From Planctomyces sp. SH-PL62 (GTDB lineage: Bacteria; Planctomycetota; Planctomycetia; Isosphaerales; Isosphaeraceae), in the NCBI RefSeq assembly GCF_001610895.1, contig NZ_CP011273.1, positions 2,542,001 to 2,606,000 on the forward strand: 64,000 bases of DNA, in the 5' to 3' direction. Below, piece by piece: positions 25,673-37,258 of the stretch; the first letter of the stretch is position 1, and each line of letters starts with the position of its first letter. Made by a program: the position numbers and the translations under genes. Below the pieces are notes generated by a model. It had not been told where the DNA came from and searched no databases. It saw nothing but the letters and a program-made list of their open reading frames with translations.

Positions 25673-25882
25673 TCAATCGAGGAGGTTCGACAGGCGAGGA
25701 GCGTCGACCGCGCATTCGTCCGCGTCGAAGGGATCCACCTCGGCCGACGGGGGCCGGGCCGTGGTCGCGAGCCGGGCCGGAGGCGCCTCGTCGCCGAAGC
25801 TTGAGGCGAGCCCGAAGGCCACCGACAGGATCAGGACGAGCAGGGCGAGCGGGGAGGGCCGCCTCGGGCGAGGGTGCAGCAC
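25673..25882 (-). CDS. small membrane-anchored or secreted protein
   Basis: 69 residues from GTG 25882 with GGAG about eight bases upstream. A basic N-terminus (HPRPRRPSP) is followed by one hydrophobic segment at about 11-27 (LALLVLILSVAFGLASS), then an acidic, Ala/Pro-rich tail. It could be a signal-anchored peptide. There are no homologues that I recognise. The gene lies opposite the weak 25588 frame. Confidence 0.5.
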   Translation of the reverse strand: MLHPRPRRPSPLALLVLILSVAFGLASSFGDEAPPARLATTARPPSAEVDPFDADECAVDAPRLSNLLD

Positions 25883-26212
25883 GTCGTCACTCCGGTGGGG
25901 GGTCGGACGGGGCGTCGCGCAAGCCTTGGCATCGGGACGCCGCTTCGACCGGGGAGCACGAGCGGACGACCCGACGCCGGACTTTCGCCCGACGCCGGGC
26001 CGCGCCTCTCGCGCTTGTTCGAGGGTCGAGGATCAGTATCCGGGCCGTCGAGTGGATTCGATGTCCGGTTCGATGAAGTTCTCGTTCAGCCGAACGGCGG
26101 CCGGAGGCTCGTCGAGGGCGAGGTTTCCCTTGACGAATTTTCGAACCCGAAGCAGCATGCGAATCCGAGCCGGTCATTCCTTGAGCCCCGAACCGCGGAG
26201 AGGCGACGCGTC
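25883..26212. other. intergenic region, no gene seen
   Basis: About 330 bases upstream of both the small minus-strand gene and the plus-strand gene at 26213. Open frames run through but are Arg/Pro/Ser-rich. The part 26080-26180 is slightly less GC-rich. No clear promoter or hairpin. Confidence 0.35.
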
Positions 26213-26884
26213 ATGAGATCGCTCATCAAGTTCGCGACGGTCGCGGCCCTCGTCGCGTCGTCGTCGACGCGGGCCGGCGACGACGAGGTCGTCGGTCCGC
26301 CCGCCGGCGCCAGGATCGTCGTCGGGCCCGGATCCCTCGACATCGTCCTGCCTGAGGCCCGGATTCGGCGCGGGCTGACGAAACACCCCGGGGGCCGCGC
26401 GACGGCTTCGCCTGGAGCGGAGCCTCAGACGCGGCCCGAGGATGATGAGGCCTTCGGGCCGCGGTCGTCCCCGCCGCGACTCGAACGCAGTTTTGATGAC
26501 CTGGGGACGACGATCACGCCCGATCCCGACGCGGGCGGAGGGTCGCTACGCTTCCAGGAGGGGTTCGCGGCCGCCTTCGCCAGGGCCGATCCCAGCCCGG
26601 CGGAGCGGACGGCCCATTTCGACTGGCTGCCGCACTACGACGGCCACCCCGTCTGGCACGTGGGATGGCTGGGCGAGATCAGTCGGACCGAGCGGCGCGG
26701 CGACGGATCCTGGATCGTCAGGATCCAGCTGAAGCCGAACCTCCACTCGGACGGCGGCCTCAAGACGCTCCTCCTGGATTACGTCGAAGAGACTTATCGG
26801 GTGGAGGGGGAGGCGTTCGAGCTGATCGACTCGGACGCCGCGACGCCCAGGCCGAAGCTTCAGGTTTTCCCGCTGTTCTACTGA
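26213..26884 (+). CDS. secreted hypothetical protein
   Basis: 223 residues from ATG 26213. A signal peptide (MRSLIKFATVAALVASSSTRAG) is followed by an ~85-residue Pro/Arg/Gly-rich linker, then a compact C-terminal domain rich in Trp, His and charged residues (HFDWLPHYDGHPVWHVGWLG, WIVRIQLKPNLHSDGG, YVEETYRVEG). That part looks like a small beta-rich fold. No family is recognised. The long in-frame extension upstream to 25874 is rejected. Confidence 0.7.
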   Translation: MRSLIKFATVAALVASSSTRAGDDEVVGPPAGARIVVGPGSLDIVLPEARIRRGLTKHPGGRATASPGAEPQTRPEDDEAFGPRSSPPRLERSFDDLGTTITPDPDAGGGSLRFQEGFAAAFARADPSPAERTAHFDWLPHYDGHPVWHVGWLGEISRTERRGDGSWIVRIQLKPNLHSDGGLKTLLLDYVEETYRVEGEAFELIDSDAATPRPKLQVFPLFY

Positions 26885-26901
26885 GCCTTCGAAACGCGAT
26901 C

Positions 26902-26939
26902 GGGCGTCGCGCGCCGAGGGATCTCGGCGCGCGACGCCC
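26902..26939. terminator. strong bidirectional terminator
   Basis: GGGCGTCGCGCGCCGAG (26902-26918) pairs perfectly over 17 bp with 26923-26939 around a GGAT loop. It lies between the convergent stops at 26884 and 26961. Confidence 0.75.
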
Positions 26940-26960
26940 GCGGGGGACGGCCGGTTCGGG

Positions 26961-29747
<2,787 letters not shown>

Positions 29748-29845
29748 TCGCTTTCCTTGATCTGAATGGAGATGACGTTCCCGAGATCCTTCGTCGTGAG
29801 GCTTCTTTGGTCAGTCGCGATCCGACCCCGGATCGCGCCGCGAGA

Positions 29846-30691
29846 TCAGGGGGCCGGCGGCGGAGGAGGGGGGGAGGGGGGCTCGGGGATCGGCCCCGCG
29901 CCGGGCTCGCCCTGGTCTTCCGGTTCGTCTTCGCCCGGCTTCGGCTCCGGCTCCGGCTTCTTGTCGCCGGATTCGGGCGTGACGATCATCTGGCCGTCCT
30001 CGACTTCCAGGGACGCGATCCGGCGGATGAAGGAGCGGACCCGGCGCTCCTCATCGGTGTCGTTCGAGTCGTCGTCGTCGTCCAGGATGATGTCGGACTG
30101 GCTGAGGGTGTCGCAGACGACCTCGGGCAGTTCCTTGCCGTCGGCGACCATCGAGTCGAACTCCAGCGAGAGGACCCCGTCCTTCACGACGGCCTTGAGG
30201 TCGGCCTCGCCGTTGAGGTAGCGGCCGCGGGTGAAGCTGAGATCCTGGATCTCGGCCAGCGGGAAGCTGACCTTGGCCCTGATCTTGTCGCCTTCGAGCG
30301 TGAGGTAGATGCGATCCTTGAGCCGGGGGGACTCCTGGATCAGGGCGTTCAGGTCGTCGCTCGTGAGGACCAGGGGCATGACGTCCTCGCCGGCCTCGAC
30401 GGCGTCGCGGAAGGCGGTCATCCGGGCCACGGCGCGCTCGCGGTCGGCCTCGGTCAGACCGAGCTTGGGGAGCTCGACCGGCGCGGTGGCGGTGTAGAGG
30501 TCGCGATAGCGGATGGCGGTCCGATAGGCCAGGAACGCCCCCAGCGCCAGGGCCAGCATCAGCAGGACCGACAGGACGACGACGACGACGCAGCCGTAGA
30601 ACAGGCAGCCGCGACGGCGCGGTTCGGGGTCGTACCCGGGGAAGCTCTTGTCCGGGTCGACGGCGCGGAAGTCGGGATCGTAGCTTGCCAT
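29846..30691 (-). CDS. single-span membrane protein with Pro-rich tail
   Basis: 281 residues from ATG 30691 (GAGGGA upstream; extension to 30781 rejected). A cytoplasmic Pro/Asp-rich N-terminus is followed by one transmembrane segment at about 33-58 (CVVVVVLSVLLMLALALGAF), preceded by a Cys pair (CLFYGC). The external part contains LTSDDLNALIQESPRLKDRI and a beta-rich region, then an acidic and Pro-rich tail. No named family is recognised. Confidence 0.75.
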   Translation of the reverse strand: MASYDPDFRAVDPDKSFPGYDPEPRRRGCLFYGCVVVVVLSVLLMLALALGAFLAYRTAIRYRDLYTATAPVELPKLGLTEADRERAVARMTAFRDAVEAGEDVMPLVLTSDDLNALIQESPRLKDRIYLTLEGDKIRAKVSFPLAEIQDLSFTRGRYLNGEADLKAVVKDGVLSLEFDSMVADGKELPEVVCDTLSQSDIILDDDDDSNDTDEERRVRSFIRRIASLEVEDGQMIVTPESGDKKPEPEPKPGEDEPEDQGEPGAGPIPEPPSPPPPPPAP

Positions 30692-30814
30692 GGTCCCTCG
30701 ATGCCGGGAACTCGTCGTGATGGCCCGCCGCGTGACGCGGCCCTCCGGCGGGCCTCGGTCCCCGATTATCCCGAACGCCACGCGAAAGGAAAGGGGCCGG
30801 GGTCGCGCCGGGGA

Positions 30815-31704
30815 TCAGGCGACGGGCCCGGACGGCTCCTCGAAGCGGGTCGGGACGAGGAGCGCCGCGACCCCCGCCGAGATGAACAGGGCCGACAGGG
30901 CCCGCGCCATCAGTCGCGATTCCCGGCTGTTGGAGACGGCCTGGGTGGCGCCGTCGAGCGGGAAGGCCATCGCGGCCAGCATCTCGAAGGCCGCCGCGCC
31001 CAGGATCCCCCCCAGCAGGCCCCCCGCGAGACCCAGGCCCGCACGCCTCAAGCCCCCCATCCCGATCCCGAACGCCGCCCCGCCCGCGGCCCCCACGCCC
31101 CCCAGATCGCCCCCAGGGCGACCACGGCGTAAGCCAGGTCGAAGTCCATCGTGTCGGGTCGGTTCAGGATCCGCGCATACGTCGGCACGACCGCCGCCGA
31201 GGCGCCGACGCCCGCCGCCGCGCCGAGCAACGCCCCGATCAGGCCGGCCCCGACCGCCGAACGGAGCGACGACCGGACCATCCCTCCGGCGGCCCCCAGC
31301 AGCAGGCCCAACAGGCCCCCCAGCAGGCCGAACGCCAGGGCCGCGTTGCCGACCAGCGCCCTGGTCGTCGCCGTGTAGTCCGCCTCGCTGAGCCCGCTCG
31401 GGCCCGCCCCGGCCGGCGGCGGCGGGGGCGGCTGGGCGACGAACCAGCCCACGAGCGACTCGCCGATCATGAACGACGCCAGGCCGGCCAGGCCGCCGCC
31501 CGCCAACGCCCACGCCCAGACCTGCGCCGAGCGCGGCCGGGCGACGCCCCGATCCTGGAGCGGCCCGAGCTTCAAATGCAGGTCCACGGCCGACGGCGGC
31601 GTCGGCTCGGCCGCCGCGATCACCTCCGGCGGGGGAGACTCCCTCGCCAGGCCCTCGGTCGAGTCCATGGCGGGCGAATGTTCATCGACGGGCGTGTCCG
31701 GCAT
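30815..31704 (-). pseudogene. multi-span Gly/Ala-rich membrane protein, frameshifted
   Basis: From ATG 31704 (AGGAG upstream) the frame encodes a ~60-residue soluble N-terminus and several hydrophobic, glycine-zipper-like segments (LAGLASFMIGESLVGWF, FGLLGGLLGLLLGAAGG, VGAGLIGALLGAAAGVGASA). It reads WGAWG and then runs into a short out-of-frame tail ending at 31048. The other minus frame continues smoothly with AAGGAAFGIGMGGLRRAG and further membrane segments to 30815. One additional base in the C-run at 31090-31094 would join the two frames. Either the gene is broken or the assembly lost a base. Confidence 0.65.
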
Positions 31705-31928
31705 GGTCGTCGCTCCTGGCGCGGCGCGGCTGGTGGAGACATCCCCACCAGATTACAACGCGCCGGGACCACCAGGTAAAGCACGCGCCGACTCAAGGGA
31801 CACCGCCTGATGGACGGATCAAACTGTCGGAGTCAAGGTGGGCGTGTCTCTCGCAGGCCTCGCGTGGGTTAGGATGTCAGGGGCGACCCCATGAGACGAT
31901 TATGAGAACATCTTGAGCAGGCGCAGCC

Positions 31929-32630
31929 ATGAGTTGGATGAGCCGTCTGTTTCGTCGATCGGCCCGAACGGATTGCGAGATACCGGTTCGGTTCGTCCCG
32001 TCGTCGGAGAAGCTGCCAGGTTTGTGGTCGGACTCCACCAACAACCTCTTCGAAACTCGACCTGATTCGAGCCTACTTCCAGGCGCGTCGACGGAAGCCC
32101 TTGAGGAGTTGTGCGACGACTTTTGGAACAGCTTCTCCCCAGGTTTCGAGGAGGACACCATGGAGGCAACTGTCGTTACGGATCCGAACGTCCACAATGC
32201 GGCCATTGAGGAATTGGCGAGCAGAGGCCTCCAGGCGCTTCCTTGGGCCCGTAGCCGATTGCGGCATTCCTGCCACTTAGCCCGGGAAGGTGCCGCCTGG
32301 CTGGTCGGCGAACTGTGCAGCAAGCATCCTCTTGACGATGAGGTTGATGCAGTCATCGGCGAGCTATCGGACCTGGCGACCCGCCCGATCGAAGAGGACA
32401 CCAAAGAAGTCCAGGCGAACGCACTGGCACTTGTCGCGTTGAGCAAGATCGGTGGACCAAAGATCGTCCCGACGCTCCGCCGAATCCTGACGTCGCCGGA
32501 ATGGGAACAGGACGACTTAATCTGGCAATCAGCCCTCATCCTCGGCATCGTCCTCGACCTTCCCTTCGGCGAGAGCCAGGATCCCCCAGCTTCAGCGCGT
32601 GAATGGCTCACGTCGAATCCGGACGCTTGA
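31929..32630 (+). CDS. HEAT-repeat-like hypothetical protein of lower GC
   Basis: 233 residues. The C-terminal two thirds are helical pairs resembling HEAT/Armadillo-type repeats (AAIEELASRGLQALPWARSRL, AAWLVGELCSKHP, ANALALVALSKIGGPKIVPTLRRIL). Such repeats often mediate protein-protein contacts, for example in immunity-type or regulatory proteins. Codon use and base composition are less GC-biased than in neighbouring genes, which suggests recent acquisition. No partner toxin or phage gene is seen. Confidence 0.65.
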   Translation: MSWMSRLFRRSARTDCEIPVRFVPSSEKLPGLWSDSTNNLFETRPDSSLLPGASTEALEELCDDFWNSFSPGFEEDTMEATVVTDPNVHNAAIEELASRGLQALPWARSRLRHSCHLAREGAAWLVGELCSKHPLDDEVDAVIGELSDLATRPIEEDTKEVQANALALVALSKIGGPKIVPTLRRILTSPEWEQDDLIWQSALILGIVLDLPFGESQDPPASAREWLTSNPDA

Positions 32631-32994
32631 CTCAACCTTGCTTTGAAGGCTTCAAGGGCGCGGGCCCATGCGCAGCGGGTTGCCGAGCAAGGACGACTCG
32701 GCAAAACGGCCACCCGACGCTGCCGGAGGACCCACGTCGAGCCCGGCTCGCCGCCTCGCCGAGGTAGGCGGAGGCGGAGGTACGTCTCCGATCCGCAAGG
32801 GGTCGGCTTCCATCGCTCAACCCGTGGGATGGGCGGCCCGCCCGCCGGGGGACCGCGGGGAGGCGATGCCGCGACGCCTCGGCAAGAGCCGCCCCACTTG
32901 GTTGTCAGACGGGGTTCGTGCTCGTCTTCCCCCTCATCCGGCCCTGACGGGCCACCTTCCCCCGCCAGGGGGGAAGGTTGTGAAGGGCCCTCCT
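32631..32994. other. intergenic region with hairpin repeat
   Basis: About 360 bases between the HEAT-like gene and the stop of the Gfo/Idh gene. No gene is apparent. It ends with hairpin repeat copy A at 32917-32977, which may terminate the minus-strand Gfo/Idh transcript. Confidence 0.45.
32917..32977 (+). repeat. two-hairpin dispersed repeat, copy A
   Basis: The element begins CGTGCTCGTCTTCCCCCTCA. It contains two palindromes: GGCCC-TGAC-GGGCC (32940-32953) and CCTTCCCCC-GCCA-GGGGGGAAGG (32955-32977). It is nearly identical to the copy at 38671-38730 and lies directly downstream of the minus-strand Gfo/Idh gene. Confidence 0.75.
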
Positions 32995-34302
32995 TCAGCT
33001 CGCCTTGAAGCCCGGGATCGGGATCGGGGCGACCGGGAGCGGGTCGGGGCCGAAGGTGTAGGCCGGCGGGCTCAGGTCCTCGGTCGATTCGAGGATCTGC
33101 TCCGGGGTGATGATCTCGCCGGTGTAGGCGGCCTGGCGGCCCATGATGCCCAGGAGCGTGGAGTGGGCGGCCTGCTCGCCGTTGTTGATGGTCTTCCCGG
33201 CGCGGAGCGCGGCGTACATCTCGTCGTGCTCGACCTGGTACATGTCGTACTTCTTGGTGTCGCCGGTGTCGCGATACCGCCACTTGTTCTTGCCGGAGAT
33301 CGAGTTGGCGAAGACGTCGGCCGTCCCCTCGCTCCCCAGGATGTAGTCCTTCACGCGGTTCGCGGTGTTGACCCAGTGGCGGCACTGGTGGTAGCCGCGG
33401 ACGTCGTTCGGGTACTCGAAGACCAGCGAGAAGTGGTCGTAGATGTTGCCGTACTTCGCGTCGGTGCGCGACTGCCGGCCGCCGACGCCGAAGCAGCGTT
33501 CGGGGAGCTTGTCGCCCATCGCCCAGCCCATCGTGTCCAGGCCGTGGATGGCCTGCTCGACGATGTGGTCGCCGGAGAGCCAGTTGTAGTAGTACCAGTT
33601 GCGCTGCTGGTACTCCATGTCCGAGCCGCACTCCTCGCGGGTCTTGCGGGGCTCCCAGACGCCCGAGGAGTTGTAGGTGGTCTCGATGCTGCGGATGTCG
33701 CCGATCCGGCCGTCGAAGACCTGCTTCATGGTCTCGCGGCGGGCCGGGTGGTACCGCCAGCAGAAGCCGTTGACGATCGAGAGGTCCTTGGCCTTGGCGT
33801 CCTGGACCGCCTTGAGGAACTTGCGGAGGCCGGGGCCGTCGACGGCCATCGGCTTCTCGACGAACGCGTGCACGCCCTTCTCGACCGCGTACGCCGTGTG
33901 GATCGGCCGGAAGTGGGGCGTCGTCGCCAGGACGACCACGTCGACCTGGTCGATGACCTGCTTGTAGGCGTCGAACCCGGTGTAGCAGCGGTCCTTGTCG
34001 ACCACCACCCGAGAGCCCACGGCCGAGCCCTTCAGGGCCGAGAGGCTCTCTTGCAGGCGGTCGCCGAACAGGTCGCCCACGGCCACCAGCTGCGTGCCGG
34101 AGTCGGCCGTCAGGGCCTGCTCCGCCGCGCCGGTGCCGCGACCGCCCGAGCCCACCAGGCCGATCTTGATCGTATCGCTGCCGGCCGCGTGGACCATCGG
34201 CGCCCAGGAGGCCAGCGCCGCGGCCCCCGCCGCCGCGGTCGTCGTCTCCTTCAAGAACCGCCGTCGGCTGGTCGCCTCGTTCGCGCAGGGTCGCTCGGTC
34301 AC
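32995..34302 (-). CDS. Tat-exported Gfo/Idh/MocA-family oxidoreductase
   Basis: 435 residues. A twin-arginine leader (SRRRFLKETTTAAAGAAAL) is followed by a Rossmann NAD(P) domain (IGLVGSGGRGTGAAEQAL, then VEKPMAVDG, the conserved EKP motif) and a C-terminal alpha/beta domain (GDHIVEQAIHGLDTMGWAMG). Planctomycetes export many such proteins; substrates are probably sugars or polyols, but this one is unassigned. The gene is followed downstream by hairpin repeat copy A. It is divergent from poxB. Confidence 0.93.
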   Translation of the reverse strand: MTERPCANEATSRRRFLKETTTAAAGAAALASWAPMVHAAGSDTIKIGLVGSGGRGTGAAEQALTADSGTQLVAVGDLFGDRLQESLSALKGSAVGSRVVVDKDRCYTGFDAYKQVIDQVDVVVLATTPHFRPIHTAYAVEKGVHAFVEKPMAVDGPGLRKFLKAVQDAKAKDLSIVNGFCWRYHPARRETMKQVFDGRIGDIRSIETTYNSSGVWEPRKTREECGSDMEYQQRNWYYYNWLSGDHIVEQAIHGLDTMGWAMGDKLPERCFGVGGRQSRTDAKYGNIYDHFSLVFEYPNDVRGYHQCRHWVNTANRVKDYILGSEGTADVFANSISGKNKWRYRDTGDTKKYDMYQVEHDEMYAALRAGKTINNGEQAAHSTLLGIMGRQAAYTGEIITPEQILESTEDLSPPAYTFGPDPLPVAPIPIPGFKAS

Positions 34303-34694
34303 GAGAAAATCTCCTGATGCGTGGATGGGTATCGGAGGCCGTCCGGGTCGACGAGGACACGACGGCGTCGCGATGGCGGGGAGGAGGGAGCCGGGACGCC
34401 TCCCGACGGCCCGCGCTCGCGGACGGTCGGGGGGCGGCCTGAGACGCCTCCCATCTTAACCCTGGCCCATCGGATTTCCAACCAAGAAAAAAATCGACCG
34501 GCGGCCCGACCCGCAAGCGTCGGCGACCGGAATTCGATCCTCGTCCGTCCCCAGGCGTCCCTGCTCTTGATATAAGGAGGGATGGGATCGGCCGGTCGGC
34601 CTCGGCTCGGCATTTGCGGGGGCTCTCCCGGCGAGCGTCTCGAAGGCGCGCCGAGGGGACGACGGGGCGGCGGGGCGCCGCGGGGAGAATCCAG
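34303..34694. other. divergent intergenic region
   Basis: About 390 bases between the Gfo/Idh start and the poxB start. It holds a short AT-rich patch around 34470-34495 and a TATAAGGAGG-ATG sequence at 34571-34584. The latter opens only a low-complexity frame running into poxB out of phase, so I do not call a gene. Confidence 0.4.
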
Positions 34695-36425
34695 ATGGCG
34701 CAGACCGTCAGCGAGGTCTTCATCGACACGCTCCTCGCCGCGGGGGTGAAGCGGGTGTACGGGGTGGTGGGCGATTCGCTCAACGGACTGACGGACGTGA
34801 TCCGCCGCCGCGAGGGGATCGACTGGATGCACGTCCGGCACGAGGAGGTCGCCGCCTTCGCCGCCGGGGCCGAGGCCCACTTGACGGGCGAGCTGGCCGT
34901 CTGCGCCGGGAGCTGCGGGCCGGGCAATCTGCACCTCATCAACGGCCTGTACGACTGCCACCGCAGCCGCGTCCCCGTCCTGGCCATTGCCGCGCAGATC
35001 CCCACCAGCGAGCTGGGGAGCAACTATTTCCAGGAGACCAACCCCCAGCTTCTGTTCAAGGATTGCAGCCATTATTGCGAGTTCATCTCGCAACCCGAGC
35101 ATGCGATCCGCGTCCTGGGGATCGCCATGCGGACGGCGATCGCCCGGAAGGGGGTGGCCGTCGTCATCCTGCCGGGGGACGTGGCGCTCCGCGCCTGCTC
35201 CTCGGCGCCCGCGTTCCTGGCGCTCGACTACGCCCCCTCGACGACAACCCCGCCGGCCGACTCGCTCGACGGCGCGGCCGCGATCCTCGACGACTCGAAG
35301 CGGGTGGCGATCCTCGGCGGCGCGGGCTGCGCCGGCGCCCACGACGAGCTGATGGAGGTCGCGGGGAAGCTCAAGGCGCCCATCGTCCACGCCATGCGCG
35401 GCAAGGAGTTCATCGAGCCCGACAACCCGTTCGACGTGGGCATGACCGGGCTCCTGGGCTTCGCCTCCGGCTACCACGCGATGATGAGCTGCGACGCCCT
35501 GCTCATGCTGGGCACCGACTTCCCCTACCCGCAGTTCTACCCCCCGAAGGCGAAGATCATCCAGGTGGACGTTCGGGGGGAGCAGATCGGCCGCCGGACC
35601 CGCGTGGACCTGGGGCTGGTGGGGGGCGTGAAGGAGACCCTCGCGGCCCTCTCGCCGAAGCTCGCCGCGAAGGCCGACCGCCGCTACCTGGACGACTGCC
35701 TGGAGAACTACGCGAAGGCCCGCGAGGGCCTCGACGACCTGGCCGTGGGCGAGCCCGGCCGCAAACCGATCCACCCCCAGTTCCTGGCGCGGGAAATCGA
35801 CGCCCTGGCGGCCGACGACGCCGTCTTCACCTGCGACGTCGGCACGCCCACGATCTGGGCGGCGCGCTATCTTCATATGAATGGACGCCGGCGCCTGCTC
35901 GGCTCGTTCAGCCACGGCTCGATGGCGAACGCGCTGTCGCAGGCGATCGGCGCGCAGGCGGCGAGCCCCGGCCGGCAGGTGGTCAGCCTGAGCGGCGACG
36001 GCGGCCTGGCGATGCTCCTGGGCGACCTGCTGACGCTCCGCCAGCTCAAGCTCCCGGCCAAGGTGGTGGTCTTCAACAACGGCTCGCTCGGCTTCGTCGA
36101 GTTGGAGATGAAGGCCGCAGGCCTGGTCGACTACGGCACCTCGCTGGTCAACCCGGACTTCGCGAAGCTCGCCGAATCGGCCGACATCCTGGGGATCCGC
36201 GTCGAGGACCCCGGCGAGGTCCGCCCGGCCTTGCAACGGGCCTTCGCGCACGACGGCCCGGCGCTCGTCGACGTCGTCGTCAATCGCCAGGAGCTGGCGA
36301 TGCCGCCGACGATCTCGGCGGCCCAGGCGCTCGGCTTCAGCCTGTACCTCCTCCGCGCCGTCATCGACGGCCGGGGCGGCGAGATCGTCGACCTGGCCAA
36401 GACCAACTTCCTGCCGCGAGGCTGA
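34695..36425 (+). CDS. poxB: pyruvate dehydrogenase (quinone), thiamine-diphosphate-dependent
   Basis: 576 residues (E. coli PoxB has 572). [56 protein letters not shown] and [20 protein letters not shown] closely follow the E. coli enzyme. The ThDP-binding motif is near [17 protein letters not shown] with the following [12 protein letters not shown]. The enzyme decarboxylates pyruvate to acetate and CO2 with FAD and passes electrons to membrane quinone. The C-terminal lipid-binding helix region is present. ATG 34695 has GGGGAGA upstream; cutC follows 14 bases later. Confidence 0.95.
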   Translation: MAQTVSEVFIDTLLAAGVKRVYGVVGDSLNGLTDVIRRREGIDWMHVRHEEVAAFAAGAEAHLTGELAVCAGSCGPGNLHLINGLYDCHRSRVPVLAIAAQIPTSELGSNYFQETNPQLLFKDCSHYCEFISQPEHAIRVLGIAMRTAIARKGVAVVILPGDVALRACSSAPAFLALDYAPSTTTPPADSLDGAAAILDDSKRVAILGGAGCAGAHDELMEVAGKLKAPIVHAMRGKEFIEPDNPFDVGMTGLLGFASGYHAMMSCDALLMLGTDFPYPQFYPPKAKIIQVDVRGEQIGRRTRVDLGLVGGVKETLAALSPKLAAKADRRYLDDCLENYAKAREGLDDLAVGEPGRKPIHPQFLAREIDALAADDAVFTCDVGTPTIWAARYLHMNGRRRLLGSFSHGSMANALSQAIGAQAASPGRQVVSLSGDGGLAMLLGDLLTLRQLKLPAKVVVFNNGSLGFVELEMKAAGLVDYGTSLVNPDFAKLAESADILGIRVEDPGEVRPALQRAFAHDGPALVDVVVNRQELAMPPTISAAQALGFSLYLLRAVIDGRGGEIVDLAKTNFLPRG

Positions 36426-36439
36426 TCGGGGAGGACTCC

Positions 36440-37204
36440 GTGGACGAACCGCCGGGGACGGCCGGACCTTCCCGCCCGCTCGTCGAGATCTGCGTCGGCG
36501 ACCTGCGCTCCGCGCTCGCGGCGGGCGAGGGGGGGGCCGACCGCGTCGAACTCTGCGACCGCCTGGAGGTCGGCGGCACGACCCCGAGCGCGGGGACGAT
36601 CGCCGAGGCCTGCCGACGGCTGGCGATCCCCGTCCACGTCCTGATCCGGCCCCGCGCCGGCGACTTCGCGCCCGACGAACCCGAGATGGCGGCGATGCGC
36701 GACGACGTCGACGCGGCCCGCCGCCTCGGCGCCTCGGGCGTGGTCCTGGGCGTCCTCCATCGCGACGGGACGATCGACCGCGAGGCGACCGCGGGCCTCG
36801 CCGATCTGGCCCGGCCCATGAGCGTGACCTTCCACAAGGCGTTCGACCAGACCCCCGACCTCGACGAGGCGCTGGAGACCCTCGTCGCCTTGGGCGTCGA
36901 CCGCGTGCTGACTTCGGGAGGCCGCCCCTCGGCCGAGGAAGGGGCCGACGCGCTGGCCCGGCTCGTGACGACCGCCGGAGACCGGATCGGCATCCTCGTC
37001 GCCGGCCGCCTCTCCGTCGAGAACCTCCCCGCAATCGTCGGCCGCACCCGAGCCCGCGAAATCCACCTCGGCTCGGCGGCCGTCGGCTCCGTTCGGAGCC
37101 CTTGCGCCTTCACGCCCCGCGACGGCTCCTCCCTCGACTGGACCGGCGTCCGCGCCGAGAACGTCCGGCGGATCATGGAGACCGTCGCCAGCCTGGCGAC
37201 CTGA
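36440..37204 (+). CDS. cutC: CutC-family protein
   Basis: 254 residues from GTG 36440 with GGGGAGGA upstream. It is a TIM-barrel: VEICVGDLRSALAAGEGGAD, RVELCDRLEVGGTTPSAGTI, VHVLIRPRAGDF, MSVTFHKAFDQTPDLDEALE and RVLTSGGRPSAEEG are the standard CutC blocks. CutC was first described as a copper-homeostasis protein; later work questions a direct copper role, so treat that as tentative. It is cytoplasmic and co-transcribed with poxB. Confidence 0.93.
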   Translation: MDEPPGTAGPSRPLVEICVGDLRSALAAGEGGADRVELCDRLEVGGTTPSAGTIAEACRRLAIPVHVLIRPRAGDFAPDEPEMAAMRDDVDAARRLGASGVVLGVLHRDGTIDREATAGLADLARPMSVTFHKAFDQTPDLDEALETLVALGVDRVLTSGGRPSAEEGADALARLVTTAGDRIGILVAGRLSVENLPAIVGRTRAREIHLGSAAVGSVRSPCAFTPRDGSSLDWTGVRAENVRRIMETVASLAT

Positions 37205-37241
37205 AATTCTGCCCCTGTGCGGCTTCCGTGCTCAATCACGG

Positions 37242-37258
37242 TCTTCCCCCCTCGCGGG
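37242..37258 (-). repeat. left part of hairpin repeat copy C, split by the IS
   Basis: TCTTCCCCCCTCGCGGG is one arm of the GC-hairpin of the dispersed repeat. The remaining part continues at 38576 on the other side of the insertion sequence. It includes the left copy of the 11-bp target duplication (37248-37258). Confidence 0.65.
37248..37258. repeat. target site duplication, left copy
   Basis: CCCCTCGCGGG directly abuts the left terminal repeat of the IS and is repeated at 38565-38575. Eleven bases lie within the size range known for IS4-family insertions. Confidence 0.75.

Noticed and set aside
34571-34584. TATAAGGAGG followed by ATG as the start of a small gene before poxB
   Set aside because: The spacing is too short (about one base) and the frame is low complexity running out of phase into poxB.
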